Below, one piece after another: positions 35,002 to 45,288 of a DNA stretch of 64,000 bases. Source of the stretch: Pseudomonas sp. v388. Lineage in GTDB: Bacteria; Pseudomonadota; Gammaproteobacteria; Pseudomonadales; Pseudomonadaceae. The position numbers and the translations under genes are program-made. Each line of letters begins with the position of its first letter. Position 1 is the first letter of the stretch. Under the pieces are notes generated by a model, which was given only the letters and a program-made list of their open reading frames with translations, did not search any database and had not been told where the DNA came from. The stretch lies in NCBI RefSeq assembly GCF_003935425.1, contig NZ_RHQN01000009.1, positions 186,001 through 250,000 of the forward strand. Reading direction: 5' to 3'.

Positions 35002-36141
35002 ATGCCCACTGCCTTTCCCCACGACTCTGTCGGCCTGGTTACCCCGCAACTGGCGCACTTCAGCGAACCGCTGGCGCTGGCATGCGGCCGGTCCTTGCCT
35101 GCCTATGATCTGATCTTCGAAACCTACGGCCAGCTCAATGCCGCGCGCAGCAATGCGGTGTTGATCTGCCATGCGCTGTCAGGCCACCACCATGCAGCCG
35201 GTTACCACAGCACCGACGACCGCAAGCCGGGTTGGTGGGACAGCTGCATTGGCCCGGGCAAACCGATTGACACCAACAAATTCTTCGTCGTCAGCCTCAA
35301 CAATCTGGGCGGCTGCAATGGCTCTACCGGCCCGAGCAGCTACGATCCGGAAACCAACAAGCCGTTCGGCGCCAACTTCCCGGTGGTTACCGTCGAAGAC
35401 TGGGTCAACAGCCAGGCACGCCTGGCGGACCGGCTGGGCATCGAGCAATGGGCGGCGGTGGTCGGCGGCAGCCTGGGCGGCATGCAGGCGCTGCAGTGGA
35501 CCATCAGCTACCCGGATCGCGTGCGCCATTGCCTGGCAATCGCCTCGGCCCCCAAGTTGTCGGCACAGAACATCGCCTTCAACGAAGTGGCGCGCCAGGC
35601 GATTCTCACCGATCCGGAATTCCATGGCGGCTCCTTCCAGGAAAAAGGCGTAATTCCCAAGCGCGGGCTGATGCTGGCGCGCATGGTCGGGCACATCACG
35701 TACCTGTCCGATGACTCGATGGGCGAAAAATTCGGCCGCGGTCTCAAGAGCGAAAAGCTCAACTACGACTTCCACAGCGTGGAATTCCAGGTCGAGAGCT
35801 ACCTGCGCTATCAGGGTGAAGAGTTTTCCGGGCGCTTCGATGCCAACACTTATCTATTGATGACCAAGGCGCTGGACTACTTCGACCCGGCGGCCAACTT
35901 CGACGATAACCTTGCCAAAACCTTCGCCAATGCAACGGCGAAGTTCTGCGTGATGTCGTTCACCACCGACTGGCGCTTCTCCCCTGCCCGCTCGCGGGAA
36001 CTGGTGGACGCGCTGATGGCGGCGCGCAAGGACGTCTGCTACCTGGAAATCGACGCGCCGCAGGGCCACGATGCTTTCCTGATCCCGATTCCGCGCTACC
36101 TGCAGGCTTTCGGTAACTACATGAACCGAATTTCGTTGTGA
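35002..36141 (+). CDS. metX: Homoserine O-succinyl/acetyltransferase (MetX)
   Basis: Alpha/beta-hydrolase acyltransferase of methionine synthesis acting on homoserine. 379 aa. Nucleophile Ser in [15 protein letters not shown] (about residue 155), [14 protein letters not shown] near 97, C-terminal catalytic His in [11 protein letters not shown] (about 355). In Pseudomonas this MetX type (MetXS) uses succinyl-CoA; acceptor specificity cannot be read from sequence with certainty. Followed by metW after 7 bp. No SAM riboswitch was recognised upstream. Confidence 0.94.
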   Translation: MPTAFPHDSVGLVTPQLAHFSEPLALACGRSLPAYDLIFETYGQLNAARSNAVLICHALSGHHHAAGYHSTDDRKPGWWDSCIGPGKPIDTNKFFVVSLNNLGGCNGSTGPSSYDPETNKPFGANFPVVTVEDWVNSQARLADRLGIEQWAAVVGGSLGGMQALQWTISYPDRVRHCLAIASAPKLSAQNIAFNEVARQAILTDPEFHGGSFQEKGVIPKRGLMLARMVGHITYLSDDSMGEKFGRGLKSEKLNYDFHSVEFQVESYLRYQGEEFSGRFDANTYLLMTKALDYFDPAANFDDNLAKTFANATAKFCVMSFTTDWRFSPARSRELVDALMAARKDVCYLEIDAPQGHDAFLIPIPRYLQAFGNYMNRISL

Positions 36142-36148
36142 GCATGCC

Positions 36149-36769
36149 ATGAGAGCCGATCTAGAAATCATCCAGGAATGGATCCCCGCCGGCAGCCGCG
36201 TGCTCGACCTGGGCTGCGGCGATGGCGAGCTGCTGACCTGGCTGCGCGACAACAAGCAGGTCACCGGCTACGGCCTGGAAAACGACCCGCACAACATCGC
36301 CGAATGCGTGGCCAAGGGCATCAATGTCATCGAACAGGACCTGGACAAGGGCCTGGGCAACTTCGCCAGCAACAGCTTCGACATCGTGGTCATGACCCAG
36401 GCTTTGCAGGCGGTGCATTATCCCGACCGCATTCTTGACGAGATGCTGCGGGTCGGCCGTCAGTGCATCATCACCTTCCCCAACTTCGGCCACTGGCGCT
36501 GCCGTTGGTATCTGGCGAGCAAGGGCCGCATGCCGGTTTCCGAATTCCTGCCCTATACCTGGTACAACACGCCGAACATCCACTTCTGCACCTTCGAAGA
36601 CTTCGAAGAGCTGTGCCGTGGGCGCCAGGCGCAAGTCATCAACCGGCTGGCCGTCGATCAACAGCATCGGCATGGCTGGGCCAGCAAACTTTGGCCTAAT
36701 CTGTTGGGTGAAATCGGCATCTATCGGGTCAGCAGCCCGGGCCTGACAGACCATCAGGTGGCCGTTTAA
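36149..36769 (+). CDS. metW: Methionine biosynthesis protein MetW
   Basis: 206 aa SAM-methyltransferase fold (VLDLGCGDGELLTWL near residue 19; VVMTQALQAVHYPDRIL near 80; FPNFGHWRCRWYL near 110). MetW is obligately linked to MetX in many proteobacteria and is needed for its activity in some; its methylation substrate is unknown. Translationally close to metX (7-bp spacing). Confidence 0.94.
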   Translation: MRADLEIIQEWIPAGSRVLDLGCGDGELLTWLRDNKQVTGYGLENDPHNIAECVAKGINVIEQDLDKGLGNFASNSFDIVVMTQALQAVHYPDRILDEMLRVGRQCIITFPNFGHWRCRWYLASKGRMPVSEFLPYTWYNTPNIHFCTFEDFEELCRGRQAQVINRLAVDQQHRHGWASKLWPNLLGEIGIYRVSSPGLTDHQVAV

Positions 36770-36792
36770 CCAGTGCCATCGGGAGAGTCGAC

Positions 36793-37227
36793 ATGAGGCG
36801 TCTGGCGATATTTGTGCTGAGTGCGCTGCTCGGGTCCACGGCCATTGCAGCGGACGCCATCAGCAGTGCCCGGCAAACGACGTTCGGTGATATCACCGTC
36901 CACTACAACACCTTCAATTCGACCTTCCTGCAACCCGAGATCGCCAGGGGCTACGAGCTGATCCGCAGCAAGGACCAGGGCGTGATCAACGTCTCGGTCC
37001 TCAAGGCGGGCAAGCCATATCCGGCGAACGTCACCGGAACCATCCGGGACCTGACCGGCGAGCCGGTGCCGTTGCGTTTCAGGCAGGTGACCGAGCGCGG
37101 CGCGGTCTCCTTTCTCGCCCAGTTCCCCGTGCCGCAACAGGAAACCCGGATTTTCGATATCACCGTTCAGGCGGGCGGCGCCACTAACCGCTTCAGCTTC
37201 AACCAGGAACTGTTCCCAGGCCAATGA
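36793..37227 (+). CDS. DUF4426 exported protein
   Basis: 144 aa; signal peptide [22 protein letters not shown] (cleavage probably near residue 20-22), then a small beta-rich domain ([26 protein letters not shown] ... VNVSVL-like strands). Resembles DUF4426 proteins found between metW and rdgB in Pseudomonas. Function unknown. Its stop overlaps the rdgB start (ATGATGA), so it is in the metX-metW-rdgB-hemW string. Confidence 0.85.
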   Translation: MRRLAIFVLSALLGSTAIAADAISSARQTTFGDITVHYNTFNSTFLQPEIARGYELIRSKDQGVINVSVLKAGKPYPANVTGTIRDLTGEPVPLRFRQVTERGAVSFLAQFPVPQQETRIFDITVQAGGATNRFSFNQELFPGQ

Positions 37228-37820
37228 TGAACCTTTCGCAACTCGTACTGGCCAGCCATAACGCTGGCAAGCTCAAAGAACTCCAGGCCATGCTCGGCGA
37301 CAGCGTGCAGCTGCGCTCGGTGGGCGAATTCAGCCAGATCGAGCCGGAGGAAACCGGCCTGTCCTTCGTCGAAAACGCGATCCTCAAGGCGCGCAATGCA
37401 TCACGTCTGTCGAATCTCCCCGCGCTGGCCGACGATTCGGGCCTGGCGGTGGACTTTCTTGGCGGTGCGCCGGGCATCTATTCGGCCCGCTATGCCGACG
37501 GCAAAGGCGACGCGGCGAACAACGCCAAGCTGCTCGACGCATTGAAGGACGTACCCGAGGAGCAACGCGGTGCGCAGTTCGTCTGCGTGCTGGCCTTGGT
37601 GCGCCATGCCGATGACCCGCTGCCGATCCTTTGTGAAGGGCTGTGGCACGGGCGTATCCTGCACGCGGCCAGTGGCGAGCACGGCTTTGGCTACGACCCG
37701 CTGTTCTGGGTTCCGGAGCGCGATTGCTCCAGCGCTGAACTGAGTCCCACCGAAAAGAACCAGCTCAGCCATCGCGCCCGCGCCATGGTTCTGCTGCGGC
37801 AACGCCTGGGTCTGCAATGA
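37224..37820 (+). CDS. rdgB: Non-canonical purine NTP pyrophosphatase (RdgB/HAM1)
   Basis: Sanitises dITP/XTP pools. 198 aa (start ATG 37224 or the next ATG 37227). Family motifs are [17 protein letters not shown] near the start, [25 protein letters not shown] (~70-95), [14 protein letters not shown] (~150) and [10 protein letters not shown] near the end. Overlaps the preceding and following genes by 4 nt. Confidence 0.96.
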   Translation: MMNLSQLVLASHNAGKLKELQAMLGDSVQLRSVGEFSQIEPEETGLSFVENAILKARNASRLSNLPALADDSGLAVDFLGGAPGIYSARYADGKGDAANNAKLLDALKDVPEEQRGAQFVCVLALVRHADDPLPILCEGLWHGRILHAASGEHGFGYDPLFWVPERDCSSAELSPTEKNQLSHRARAMVLLRQRLGLQ

Positions 37821-39031
37821 CCCACGACACACCCGTTCAACTGCTGTTTCCGGGCCAGAGCGGTTTTTCGTCTGCTACACCCGGAATCGCGCTGCCACAG
37901 CTGCCGCCTTTGTCGCTGTACATCCACATTCCGTGGTGCGTGCGCAAATGCCCGTACTGCGACTTCAACTCCCATACAGCCAGCCCGGTGCTTCCCGAAG
38001 AAGAATACGTCGACGCGCTGCTGGCGGACCTCGATCAGGACCTGGCCCACGTTCATGGCCGGGAGTTGCGTTCGATCTTTTTCGGCGGTGGTACGCCCAG
38101 CCTGTTCAGCGCCCAGTCGCTGGGCCGGTTGCTGGCGGGTGTCGAGCAGCGGATTCGCTTCGCCAGCGACATCGAAATCACCCTGGAAGCCAATCCGGGC
38201 ACCTTCGAGCAGGTCAAGTTCAGCGCCTATCGCGGTCTGGGCATCAATCGCCTGTCCATCGGCATCCAGAGCTTTCAGGAAGCCAAACTCAAGGCGCTTG
38301 GCCGTATTCACAATGGCGACGAAGCCATCCGCGCAGCTGACATGGCCCGTCAGGCAGGCTTCGATAACTTCAACCTGGACCTGATGCACGGCTTGCCGGA
38401 CCAGTCCCAGGACGAAGCGCTCGACGACCTGCGCCAGGCCATCGCCCTCGCACCGACACACCTGTCGTGGTATCAGCTGACACTGGAGCCCAACACGGTG
38501 TTCTGGAACCAGCCGCCGGTACTGCCCGAAGACGACATCCTTTGGGATATTCAGGAAACCGGGCAGCAACTGCTGGCTGACAACGGGTATGCGCAATACG
38601 AAGTGTCGGCTTACGCGCAGCCGGGCAAGGCGGCGCGGCACAATCTCAATTATTGGGCCTTCGGCGACTTCATCGGCATTGGCGCCGGCGCTCACGGCAA
38701 GTTGAGCCATCCTGACGGACGCATCGTCCGCACCTGGAAAACCCGGCTGCCCAAGGATTATCTGAACCCGGCCAAGCCGTTTCAGGCCGGTTCGAAGCGG
38801 CTGACCATCGAAGAGCTGCCTTTCGAGTTTTTGATGAACGCGCTGCGCCTGACCGATGGCGTCGCGGCTGCATTATTTCAGCAAAGGACCGGTCTAAGCG
38901 TCGACTCGCTCGCAGAGGCACGCCGACAAGCCGAGCAACGCGGGCTGCTGAAAGCCGATCCGGATCGCCTGGTCGCGACGCCGCAAGGCCAGTTGTTCCT
39001 CAACGACCTGCTGCAATATTTTCTGATCTAA
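37817..39031 (+). CDS. hemW: Radical SAM heme chaperone HemW
   Basis: 404 aa HemN-like protein; binds heme rather than catalysing coproporphyrinogen oxidation. Radical-SAM cysteines are in [13 protein letters not shown] (about residue 40-52), followed by [15 protein letters not shown] and [11 protein letters not shown], and a HemW-type C-terminal region with [17 protein letters not shown]. Overlaps rdgB by 4 nt. The N-terminal 20 residues before [13 protein letters not shown] are Pseudomonas-like. Confidence 0.95.
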   Translation: MTHDTPVQLLFPGQSGFSSATPGIALPQLPPLSLYIHIPWCVRKCPYCDFNSHTASPVLPEEEYVDALLADLDQDLAHVHGRELRSIFFGGGTPSLFSAQSLGRLLAGVEQRIRFASDIEITLEANPGTFEQVKFSAYRGLGINRLSIGIQSFQEAKLKALGRIHNGDEAIRAADMARQAGFDNFNLDLMHGLPDQSQDEALDDLRQAIALAPTHLSWYQLTLEPNTVFWNQPPVLPEDDILWDIQETGQQLLADNGYAQYEVSAYAQPGKAARHNLNYWAFGDFIGIGAGAHGKLSHPDGRIVRTWKTRLPKDYLNPAKPFQAGSKRLTIEELPFEFLMNALRLTDGVAAALFQQRTGLSVDSLAEARRQAEQRGLLKADPDRLVATPQGQLFLNDLLQYFLI

Positions 39032-39040
39032 GGACCCTGA

Positions 39041-39364
39041 ATGGATCTCGTACTCGACCTGCTTGCCACCATCTCGCGCTGGAGTCGCAGCAACCTGTCG
39101 GAAATCGCTTTGGCGTTGGTAGGCTGCCTGCTGGTGCTGTTCGGCTCGGACGTCAAAGGCTGGCTTGAACAGCGCATCGGCAGCATGACCGGCGCCATCC
39201 GTATCCCGCTGCTGGCCATCCTCTGCACTTTGGGCAGCGGCGTGGCGCTGATTTACGCCACGCCGTGGGTGATACGCGGCCTGAGCCAGTTCAACAACTA
39301 CAGCCTGGCGCCGGTGCTGCTGGTCGTGCTGGTGCTGATCGGGGTGATTGCGGACAGAAAGTAA
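39041..39364 (+). CDS. DUF3392 small membrane protein
   Basis: 107 aa with three hydrophobic helices (SEIALALVGCLLVLFG; IPLLAILCTLGSGVALIYA; LAPVLLVVLVLIGVIA). Resembles DUF3392 proteins placed after hemW in Pseudomonas. No catalytic or binding motif was recognised. Codirectional with hemW, 9 bp downstream. Confidence 0.8.
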   Translation: MDLVLDLLATISRWSRSNLSEIALALVGCLLVLFGSDVKGWLEQRIGSMTGAIRIPLLAILCTLGSGVALIYATPWVIRGLSQFNNYSLAPVLLVVLVLIGVIADRK

Positions 39365-39380
39365 ACAATGCGCCGCAAAC

Positions 39381-39469
39381 CTGTAGGAGCGAGCTGCTCG
39401 CCAAAGCGGTATTCATGCAGAAACATCCGCTGCGGCTGTACCGGCCTCTTCGCGAGCAAGCTCCTACAT
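39381..39469. repeat. REP pair between the DUF3392 gene and trmB
   Basis: CTGTAGGAGCGAGCTGCTCG and an inverted arm CGCGAGCAAGCTCCTACATC about 50 nt on, in a convergent gap. Confidence 0.8.
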
Positions 39470-39476
39470 CGTGTGA

Positions 39477-40211
39477 TCAGTCAACTTTCTCGAACTTCAA
39501 GTCCCAAACCCCGTGCCCCAGCCGCTCGCCGCGGCGTTCGAACTTGGTGATCGGGCGTTCGGCCGGGCGTGGCACGTACTGGTTGTCTTGCGCCTGGTTG
39601 CGATAGCCCGGCGCTACGCTCATCACTTCCAGCATGTACTCAGCGTACGGCCCCCAATCGGTCGCCATGTGGAACACACCGCCCGTCTTCAGCTTGCTGC
39701 GCACCAATGCCGCGAATTCCGGCTGGACGATGCGACGCTTGTGATGACGGCTCTTGTGCCACGGGTCCGGGAAGAACAGCATCAGGCGATCCAGGCTGTT
39801 GTCGGCGATGCAGCGGTTCAAGACCTCGATGGCATCGCAGTCATAGACACGAACGTTGGTCAGACCTTGGGTCAGCACGCCATTGAGCAGCGCGCCAACG
39901 CCGGGGTAATGCACTTCCACGCCGATGAAGTCCTGCTCGGGCGCCGCAGCCGCCATTTCCAGCAGCGAGTGGCCCATGCCAAAGCCGATTTCCAGGGTAC
40001 GCGGTGCCGAGCGGCCGAACACCTGGTCGAAGTCCACCGGCGTGTCCGTCAGTGACAGACCGAATTTCGGCCGCCCCTGATCCAGGCCGCGCTGCTGGCC
40101 TTCGGTCATGCGACCGGCGCGCATCACGAAACTCTTGATGCGGCGGTGCTGGCGCTCTTCGCCTTGTTCGGTAGCAGGCGACTCTGGGTGCGGAACGTGC
40201 GAATCAGTCAT
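39477..40211 (-). CDS. trmB: tRNA (guanosine46-N7)-methyltransferase (TrmB)
   Basis: Methylates G46 in the tRNA variable loop using SAM. 244 aa. SAM motif [14 protein letters not shown] near residue 75, then [13 protein letters not shown] and [22 protein letters not shown] with the family RIVQ/DPW signature. ATG 40211 is chosen over the in-frame TTG at 40214. The N-terminal 50 residues are charged ([17 protein letters not shown]), typical of Pseudomonas TrmB. Codirectional with thiG, 10 bp after it. Confidence 0.95.
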   Translation of the reverse strand: MTDSHVPHPESPATEQGEERQHRRIKSFVMRAGRMTEGQQRGLDQGRPKFGLSLTDTPVDFDQVFGRSAPRTLEIGFGMGHSLLEMAAAAPEQDFIGVEVHYPGVGALLNGVLTQGLTNVRVYDCDAIEVLNRCIADNSLDRLMLFFPDPWHKSRHHKRRIVQPEFAALVRSKLKTGGVFHMATDWGPYAEYMLEVMSVAPGYRNQAQDNQYVPRPAERPITKFERRGERLGHGVWDLKFEKVD

Positions 40212-40221
40212 CAACGGGCTC

Positions 40222-41016
40222 TTACTTGATCAGGCCATCCAGCGGCGAGGATGCGCTGGCATAGAGTTTTCGAGGCATGCGCCCGGCGAGGTACGCCAGG
40301 CGTCCGGCAATTACAGCGTGTTTCATGGCTTGCGCCATCATGACCGGCTGCTGGGCATGGGCGATGGCCGAGTTCATCAATACGGCTTCACAACCCAGCT
40401 CCATGGCGATGGTGGCGTCGGAAGCGGTGCCGACACCGGCATCCACCAGCACCGGGACTTTGGTTTCTTCAAGGATGATCTGCAGGTTGTACGGATTGCA
40501 GATGCCCAGCCCACTGCCGATCAGACCGGCCAACGGCATGATCGCGATGCAGCCGATTTCGGCCAGCTGGCGGGCGATGATCGGATCATCGCTGGTGTAC
40601 ACCATCACGTCGAAACCATCCTTGACCAGCACTTCGGCCGCCTTGAGGGTTTCGATCACGTTGGGAAACAGGGTTTTCTGGTCAGCCAGGACTTCCAGCT
40701 TCACCAGATTGCGACCGTCGAGCAGTTCGCGGGACAGGCGGCACGTGCGCACGGCTTCGGTAGCGTCGAAGCAGCCGGCAGTGTTGGGCAGGATGGTGTA
40801 GCGGTCCGGCGGCAGGACATCCAGCAGGTTCGGCTCACCCGGGTTCTGGCCCAGGTTGGTGCGGCGCACGGCAACGGTCACGATTTCGGCACCCGAGGCC
40901 TCGATGGCCAGCCGGGTCTGTTCCATGTCGGCATACTTGCCGGTGCCTACCAGCAGGCGCGATTCAAAGGTCCGACCGGCCAGAACGAATGGCGTGTCGC
41001 TGCGTGCATTGCTCAT
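40222..41016 (-). CDS. thiG: Thiazole synthase (ThiG)
   Basis: Forms the thiamine thiazole from DXP, dehydroglycine and ThiS-thiocarboxylate. 264 aa TIM barrel; Schiff-base Lys in [11 protein letters not shown] (about residue 105), phosphate-binding [17 protein letters not shown] (near 160) and [31 protein letters not shown] (near 190). It lies 51 bp after thiS. No TPP riboswitch consensus (CTGAGA...ACCTGA) was seen upstream of thiS. Confidence 0.97.
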   Translation of the reverse strand: MSNARSDTPFVLAGRTFESRLLVGTGKYADMEQTRLAIEASGAEIVTVAVRRTNLGQNPGEPNLLDVLPPDRYTILPNTAGCFDATEAVRTCRLSRELLDGRNLVKLEVLADQKTLFPNVIETLKAAEVLVKDGFDVMVYTSDDPIIARQLAEIGCIAIMPLAGLIGSGLGICNPYNLQIILEETKVPVLVDAGVGTASDATIAMELGCEAVLMNSAIAHAQQPVMMAQAMKHAVIAGRLAYLAGRMPRKLYASASSPLDGLIK

Positions 41017-41067
41017 CGGAATTCCTCTTCTACAAGATGGGAGTCGTTGCCAGGCCAGGGCCGGAAT

Positions 41068-41268
41068 CTAACCGCCGCCAATGGCATGAACCACTTCGAC
41101 CTGGTCGCCTTCGGACAGGATCGTAGACTCATGCTGGCTGCGCGGCACGATATCCAGGTTCAGCTCGACCGCGACCCGGCGCCCGACGAGGTCCAGGCGG
41201 GCCAGTAACGCCGAGACGGTTTCGCCGTCGGCCAACTCAAAGGATTCACCGTTCAACTGAATGCGCAT
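41068..41268 (-). CDS. thiS: Sulfur carrier protein ThiS
   Basis: 66 aa ubiquitin-like carrier ending in GGG (VVHAIGGG), the C-terminal Gly-Gly that is adenylated and thiocarboxylated for ThiG. ATG 41268 (MRIQLNGESFELAD) is chosen over upstream in-frame codons because the family begins there. Confidence 0.95.
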   Translation of the reverse strand: MRIQLNGESFELADGETVSALLARLDLVGRRVAVELNLDIVPRSQHESTILSEGDQVEVVHAIGGG

Positions 41269-41360
41269 GCGAGAGCAGCCATCATTTTTAGGGGGCCAGC
41301 ATTCTAGCCCGATCGGCCTTGATGACCAAGGCAAAGCCGCGCCATTCGTCTTGGCCGCTC

Positions 41361-41744
41361 TCAGCCTGCGGCACCACCCAGGCGCCAGGCTGCCAGCCCC
41401 AGCAGAGCCCAGCCCACCAGAAACGCCAGCCCGCCGAACGGCGTGATGATTCCCAGCTTGCTGAAACCGCTGAGCGTCAGCACGTAAAGGCTGCCGGAAA
41501 ACAACACGATGCCCAGCGCGAAGGAAAACCCGGCCCAGGTCACCAGCCTGCCCGGCAGTTGCGCCGCCAGTACCGCGACGCCCAGCAACGCCAGCGCGTG
41601 AATCAGTTGATAGAGCACGCCGGTGTGAAATATCGCCAGGTATTCCGGACTCAGTCGGTTCTTCAGGCTGTGGGCGGCAAAGGCTCCCAGACCGACTCCG
41701 GTGAAGCCGAAAAAAGCGGCCAGCATCAAAAAGCTACGAAGCAT
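41361..41744 (-). CDS. DUF423 family membrane protein
   Basis: 127 aa; four hydrophobic helices, beginning with MLRSFLMLAAFFGFTGVGLGAFAAHSLK and including FHTGVLYQLIHALALLGVAVLAAQ. ATG 41744 has GGGAG 8 nt ahead, favouring it over the longer upstream frame. Family function unknown (YgdD-like). Divergent from mtgA with an 80-bp gap. Confidence 0.86.
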   Translation of the reverse strand: MLRSFLMLAAFFGFTGVGLGAFAAHSLKNRLSPEYLAIFHTGVLYQLIHALALLGVAVLAAQLPGRLVTWAGFSFALGIVLFSGSLYVLTLSGFSKLGIITPFGGLAFLVGWALLGLAAWRLGGAAG

Positions 41745-41824
41745 CAGGATCTCCCGTGAAAAATCGTCCAAAGGCGCACGGTCTGTATAATGGCCCGCTC
41801 AACGGGTTCGGCCAAGCCATCTCT

Positions 41825-42535
41825 ATGCTGCAGTTTCTATTCCGACGTGTCGTCAAGGTCCTGCTGTGGTTCGCAGCGGGCAGCTTCGTTCTGGTCCTGG
41901 CCCTGCGCTGGGTACCGCCGCCCGGTACGGCGCTGATGGTCGAGCGCAAGATCGAATCGTGGATCGACGGGCAGCCTATCGACCTGCAACGCACGTGGCA
42001 GCCGTGGGAAAAGATCGCCGACAGCCTCAAGGTGGCGGTCATCGCTGGCGAAGACCAGAAATTTGCCGAGCATTGGGGGTTCGATGTCGATGCGATACAG
42101 GCCGCGATCCTGCACAACGAGCGCGGCGGCTCGATTCGCGGCGCCAGCACGCTGAGCCAGCAGGTCTCGAAGAATCTGTTCCTGTGGTCAGGCCGCAGCT
42201 ATGTGCGCAAGGCGCTGGAAGCGTGGTTTACCCTGCTGATCGAGTTGCTGTGGTCCAAGGAGCGCATCCTTGAGGTGTACCTCAACAGCGTCGAGTGGGA
42301 TGAAGGCGTGTTTGGCGCACAGGCAGCGGCGCAGCATCATTTCCGGGTCAATGCCAGCGCACTGAGCACGCAGCAGTCGAGCTATCTCGCGGCCGTGCTG
42401 CCCAACCCTCGCCAATGGAGCGCCGGCCGCCCCGGCAGTTACGTATCACGCCGCGCAGGCTGGATACGCCAGCAGATGCGGCAGCTGGGCGGTGAAGGTT
42501 ATCTGGCGGGGTTGAATCACAGCCGCAGATTTTGA
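41825..42535 (+). CDS. mtgA: Monofunctional biosynthetic peptidoglycan transglycosylase (MtgA)
   Basis: GT51 glycosyltransferase that polymerises lipid II, 236 aa. One N-terminal TM (VVKVLLWFAAGSFVLVLAL), then the catalytic block VIAGEDQKFAEHWGFDVDAI with the Glu-Asp-Gln signature (near residue 77-95), RGASTLSQQVSKNLFLW (near 110) and LEVYLNSVEWDEGVFGAQAAA (near 155). ATG 41825 (MLQFLFRR) is chosen over GTG 41756, since the latter would add residues upstream of the membrane anchor. Confidence 0.94.
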   Translation: MLQFLFRRVVKVLLWFAAGSFVLVLALRWVPPPGTALMVERKIESWIDGQPIDLQRTWQPWEKIADSLKVAVIAGEDQKFAEHWGFDVDAIQAAILHNERGGSIRGASTLSQQVSKNLFLWSGRSYVRKALEAWFTLLIELLWSKERILEVYLNSVEWDEGVFGAQAAAQHHFRVNASALSTQQSSYLAAVLPNPRQWSAGRPGSYVSRRAGWIRQQMRQLGGEGYLAGLNHSRRF

Positions 42536-42573
42536 TACGGGCCGCATTTTTGTAGGAATGTGCCTGGCAAACA

Positions 42574-42602
42574 AAAACGCCCCGATCAGATCGGGGCGTT
42601 TT
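42574..42602. terminator. Bidirectional terminator between mtgA and rpoH
   Basis: Perfect 13-bp stem AAAACGCCCCGAT - CAG - ATCGGGGCGTTTT, T-run on both strands, in the convergent gap. Confidence 0.93.
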
Positions 42603-42618
42603 GTCTTGCAGCATCGCG

Positions 42619-43473
<855 letters not shown>

Positions 43474-43588
43474 ACGAAAAAACCTCCGACTCACATGACT
43501 CGTGCAGTTGAGCACTGCCAAATTGACTGGGGAACCGCTAGACAAGTTCCCACAACAAAAGAAGTCAATTGGTGAAACAAAATTTAGC

Positions 43589-44620
43589 TTACCTTGGCGC
43601 CAGCTCTCGCAAATGGCGGGCGACCGCAATCCAAGCACCGATATACCCTAACAACACCGCCCCTAGCAAGAGCGAAAAACCATCGCCCGCCGGAACGCCG
43701 TCCAGTGCGAAGTCGCTGCCATAAAGCCCGGCCAGGCCGGTTACCGCACCGTTGAGCCAGTTCAGGCCATAGGCCAGCACGCCCCAGGACAGGACCCCCG
43801 CGCCGAAGCCATACAGCGCCCCCATATAAAGGAAAGGGCGGCGCACGTAGCTGTCCGTGCCGCCCACCAGCTTGATGACTTCGATTTCGGTTCGGCGATT
43901 CTCGATATGCAGCCGGATGGTGTTGCCGATGACCAACAGCAAAGCCGAGACCAGCAGAACCGTCAAGCCGAAGACGAAACGATCACCCAACTTGAGAATC
44001 GCCGCCAGACGCTCGACCCACACCAGGTCCAGCTGGGCCTGCTGAACCTTGGGCAGCTCGGCCAGCCGGGTACGCAATGCTTCAAGCGCCGGTTTGTCGA
44101 CTTCATTGGGCGTCACCAGTACCACACCGGGCAGCGGGTTTTCCGGCAGTTCCTTGAGCGCTTCGCCCAATCCGGACTGCTGTTGGAACTCGGTAAGTGC
44201 CTGTTCGCTGCTGATGTATTCAGCCTGCGACACGCCCGGCATGGCCTGGATCTCGTCGCGCAGACGCGTGCCGTCGGCGCTGCTGGCATCCAGGTTCAGA
44301 TAGATCGAGATCTGCGCGGCACGCTGCCACGAACCGCCCAGGCGCTCGACGTTGCTGAGCAGCAACGAAAGCCCCATCGGCAGGCTCAACGCAATCGCCA
44401 TTACCAGACAGGTAAAGAAGCTGCCGATCGGCTGTTTGCCCAGGCGACGCAGGCTGTCCATGAGGCTGGAACGGTGACTTTCCAGCCACGCCGCCAGCAG
44501 CGTCTTGAAGTCCGGGCCGTCATCATCGTGGTCGTGGCGCTGTTTTTTCTTTGCCGGAACCGGGTCCGCCGCCTTGGGGGCGACGCGTTCGGATACCTTG
44601 GGACTGCGCGTAGCACTCAT
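43589..44620 (-). CDS. ftsX: Cell division permease-like protein FtsX
   Basis: Membrane partner of FtsE; controls periplasmic amidase activation at the septum. 343 aa: cytoplasmic N-terminal Lys/Asp-rich region to about residue 65 ([15 protein letters not shown]), TM1 ([24 protein letters not shown]), a periplasmic domain, then TM2 near residue 210 ([21 protein letters not shown]), TM3 and TM4 near the end. Start overlaps the ftsE stop by 4 nt (ATGA). Confidence 0.94.
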   Translation of the reverse strand: MSATRSPKVSERVAPKAADPVPAKKKQRHDHDDDGPDFKTLLAAWLESHRSSLMDSLRRLGKQPIGSFFTCLVMAIALSLPMGLSLLLSNVERLGGSWQRAAQISIYLNLDASSADGTRLRDEIQAMPGVSQAEYISSEQALTEFQQQSGLGEALKELPENPLPGVVLVTPNEVDKPALEALRTRLAELPKVQQAQLDLVWVERLAAILKLGDRFVFGLTVLLVSALLLVIGNTIRLHIENRRTEIEVIKLVGGTDSYVRRPFLYMGALYGFGAGVLSWGVLAYGLNWLNGAVTGLAGLYGSDFALDGVPAGDGFSLLLGAVLLGYIGAWIAVARHLRELAPR

Positions 44621-45288
44621 ACCCCGGCCTCCCCGTCACCGATCAGACGACCGCGTTGCAGAGTCAGCATGCGATGGCGCATACGGGCGATCAGCGCCAG
44701 GTCGTGGCTGGCAATCAGCACGCTGGTGCCCAGCCGGTTGATGTCTTCAAACACGCCCATGATTTCCGCCGCCAGACGTGGATCGAGGTTGCCGGTCGGC
44801 TCGTCAGCCAGGAGCAAGGCCGGGCGATGCACGATGGCCCGTGCGATACCGACCCGCTGTTGCTGCCCGGTGGACAGGTCACCAGGGTACAGGTCGGCCT
44901 TGTCGGACAACGCCACGCGCTCCAGCGCCGAATCCACACGCTTGAGGATCTCAGCCTTGGACAATCCGAGAATCTGCAACGGCAACGCGATGTTGTTGAA
45001 CACCGTTCGGTCGAACAGCAACTGGTGATTCTGGAAAACCACACCGATCTGACGACGCAGAAAAGGAATCTGCGCATTGCTGATCTGGCCAAGGTCCTGA
45101 CCGGCCAGCATCAGTTTGCCGGTGGTCGGACGTTCCATTGCCAGCAGCAGGCGCAACAACGTGCTTTTGCCTGCGCCCGAGTGCCCGGTAACGAACAGGA
45201 ATTCGCCACGACGCACTCGAAAGCTCAGTTCATGCAACCCTACATGGCCATTCGGGTAGCGCTTGCCGACCTGCTCGAACCGGATCAT
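44617..45288 (-). CDS. ftsE: Cell division ATP-binding protein FtsE
   Basis: ABC ATPase, 223 aa. Walker A GHSGAGKSTLLRLL (about 35), signature STGQQQRVGIARAI (about 138) and Walker B LLLADEPTGNLD (about 158). Overlaps ftsY and ftsX by 4 nt each (ATGA), giving ftsY-ftsE-ftsX as a coupled operon. Confidence 0.96.
   Translation of the reverse strand: MIRFEQVGKRYPNGHVGLHELSFRVRRGEFLFVTGHSGAGKSTLLRLLLAMERPTTGKLMLAGQDLGQISNAQIPFLRRQIGVVFQNHQLLFDRTVFNNIALPLQILGLSKAEILKRVDSALERVALSDKADLYPGDLSTGQQQRVGIARAIVHRPALLLADEPTGNLDPRLAAEIMGVFEDINRLGTSVLIASHDLALIARMRHRMLTLQRGRLIGDGEAGV

Noticed and set aside
41269-41360. TPP riboswitch before thiS
   Set aside because: No CTGAGA/ACCTGA core or typical P2/P4 helices could be recognised in this gap.
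43474-43588. RNA thermometer in the rpoH leader
   Set aside because: A leader is possible in this 115-bp gap, but I could not identify a convincing stem covering the ribosome-binding site by eye.
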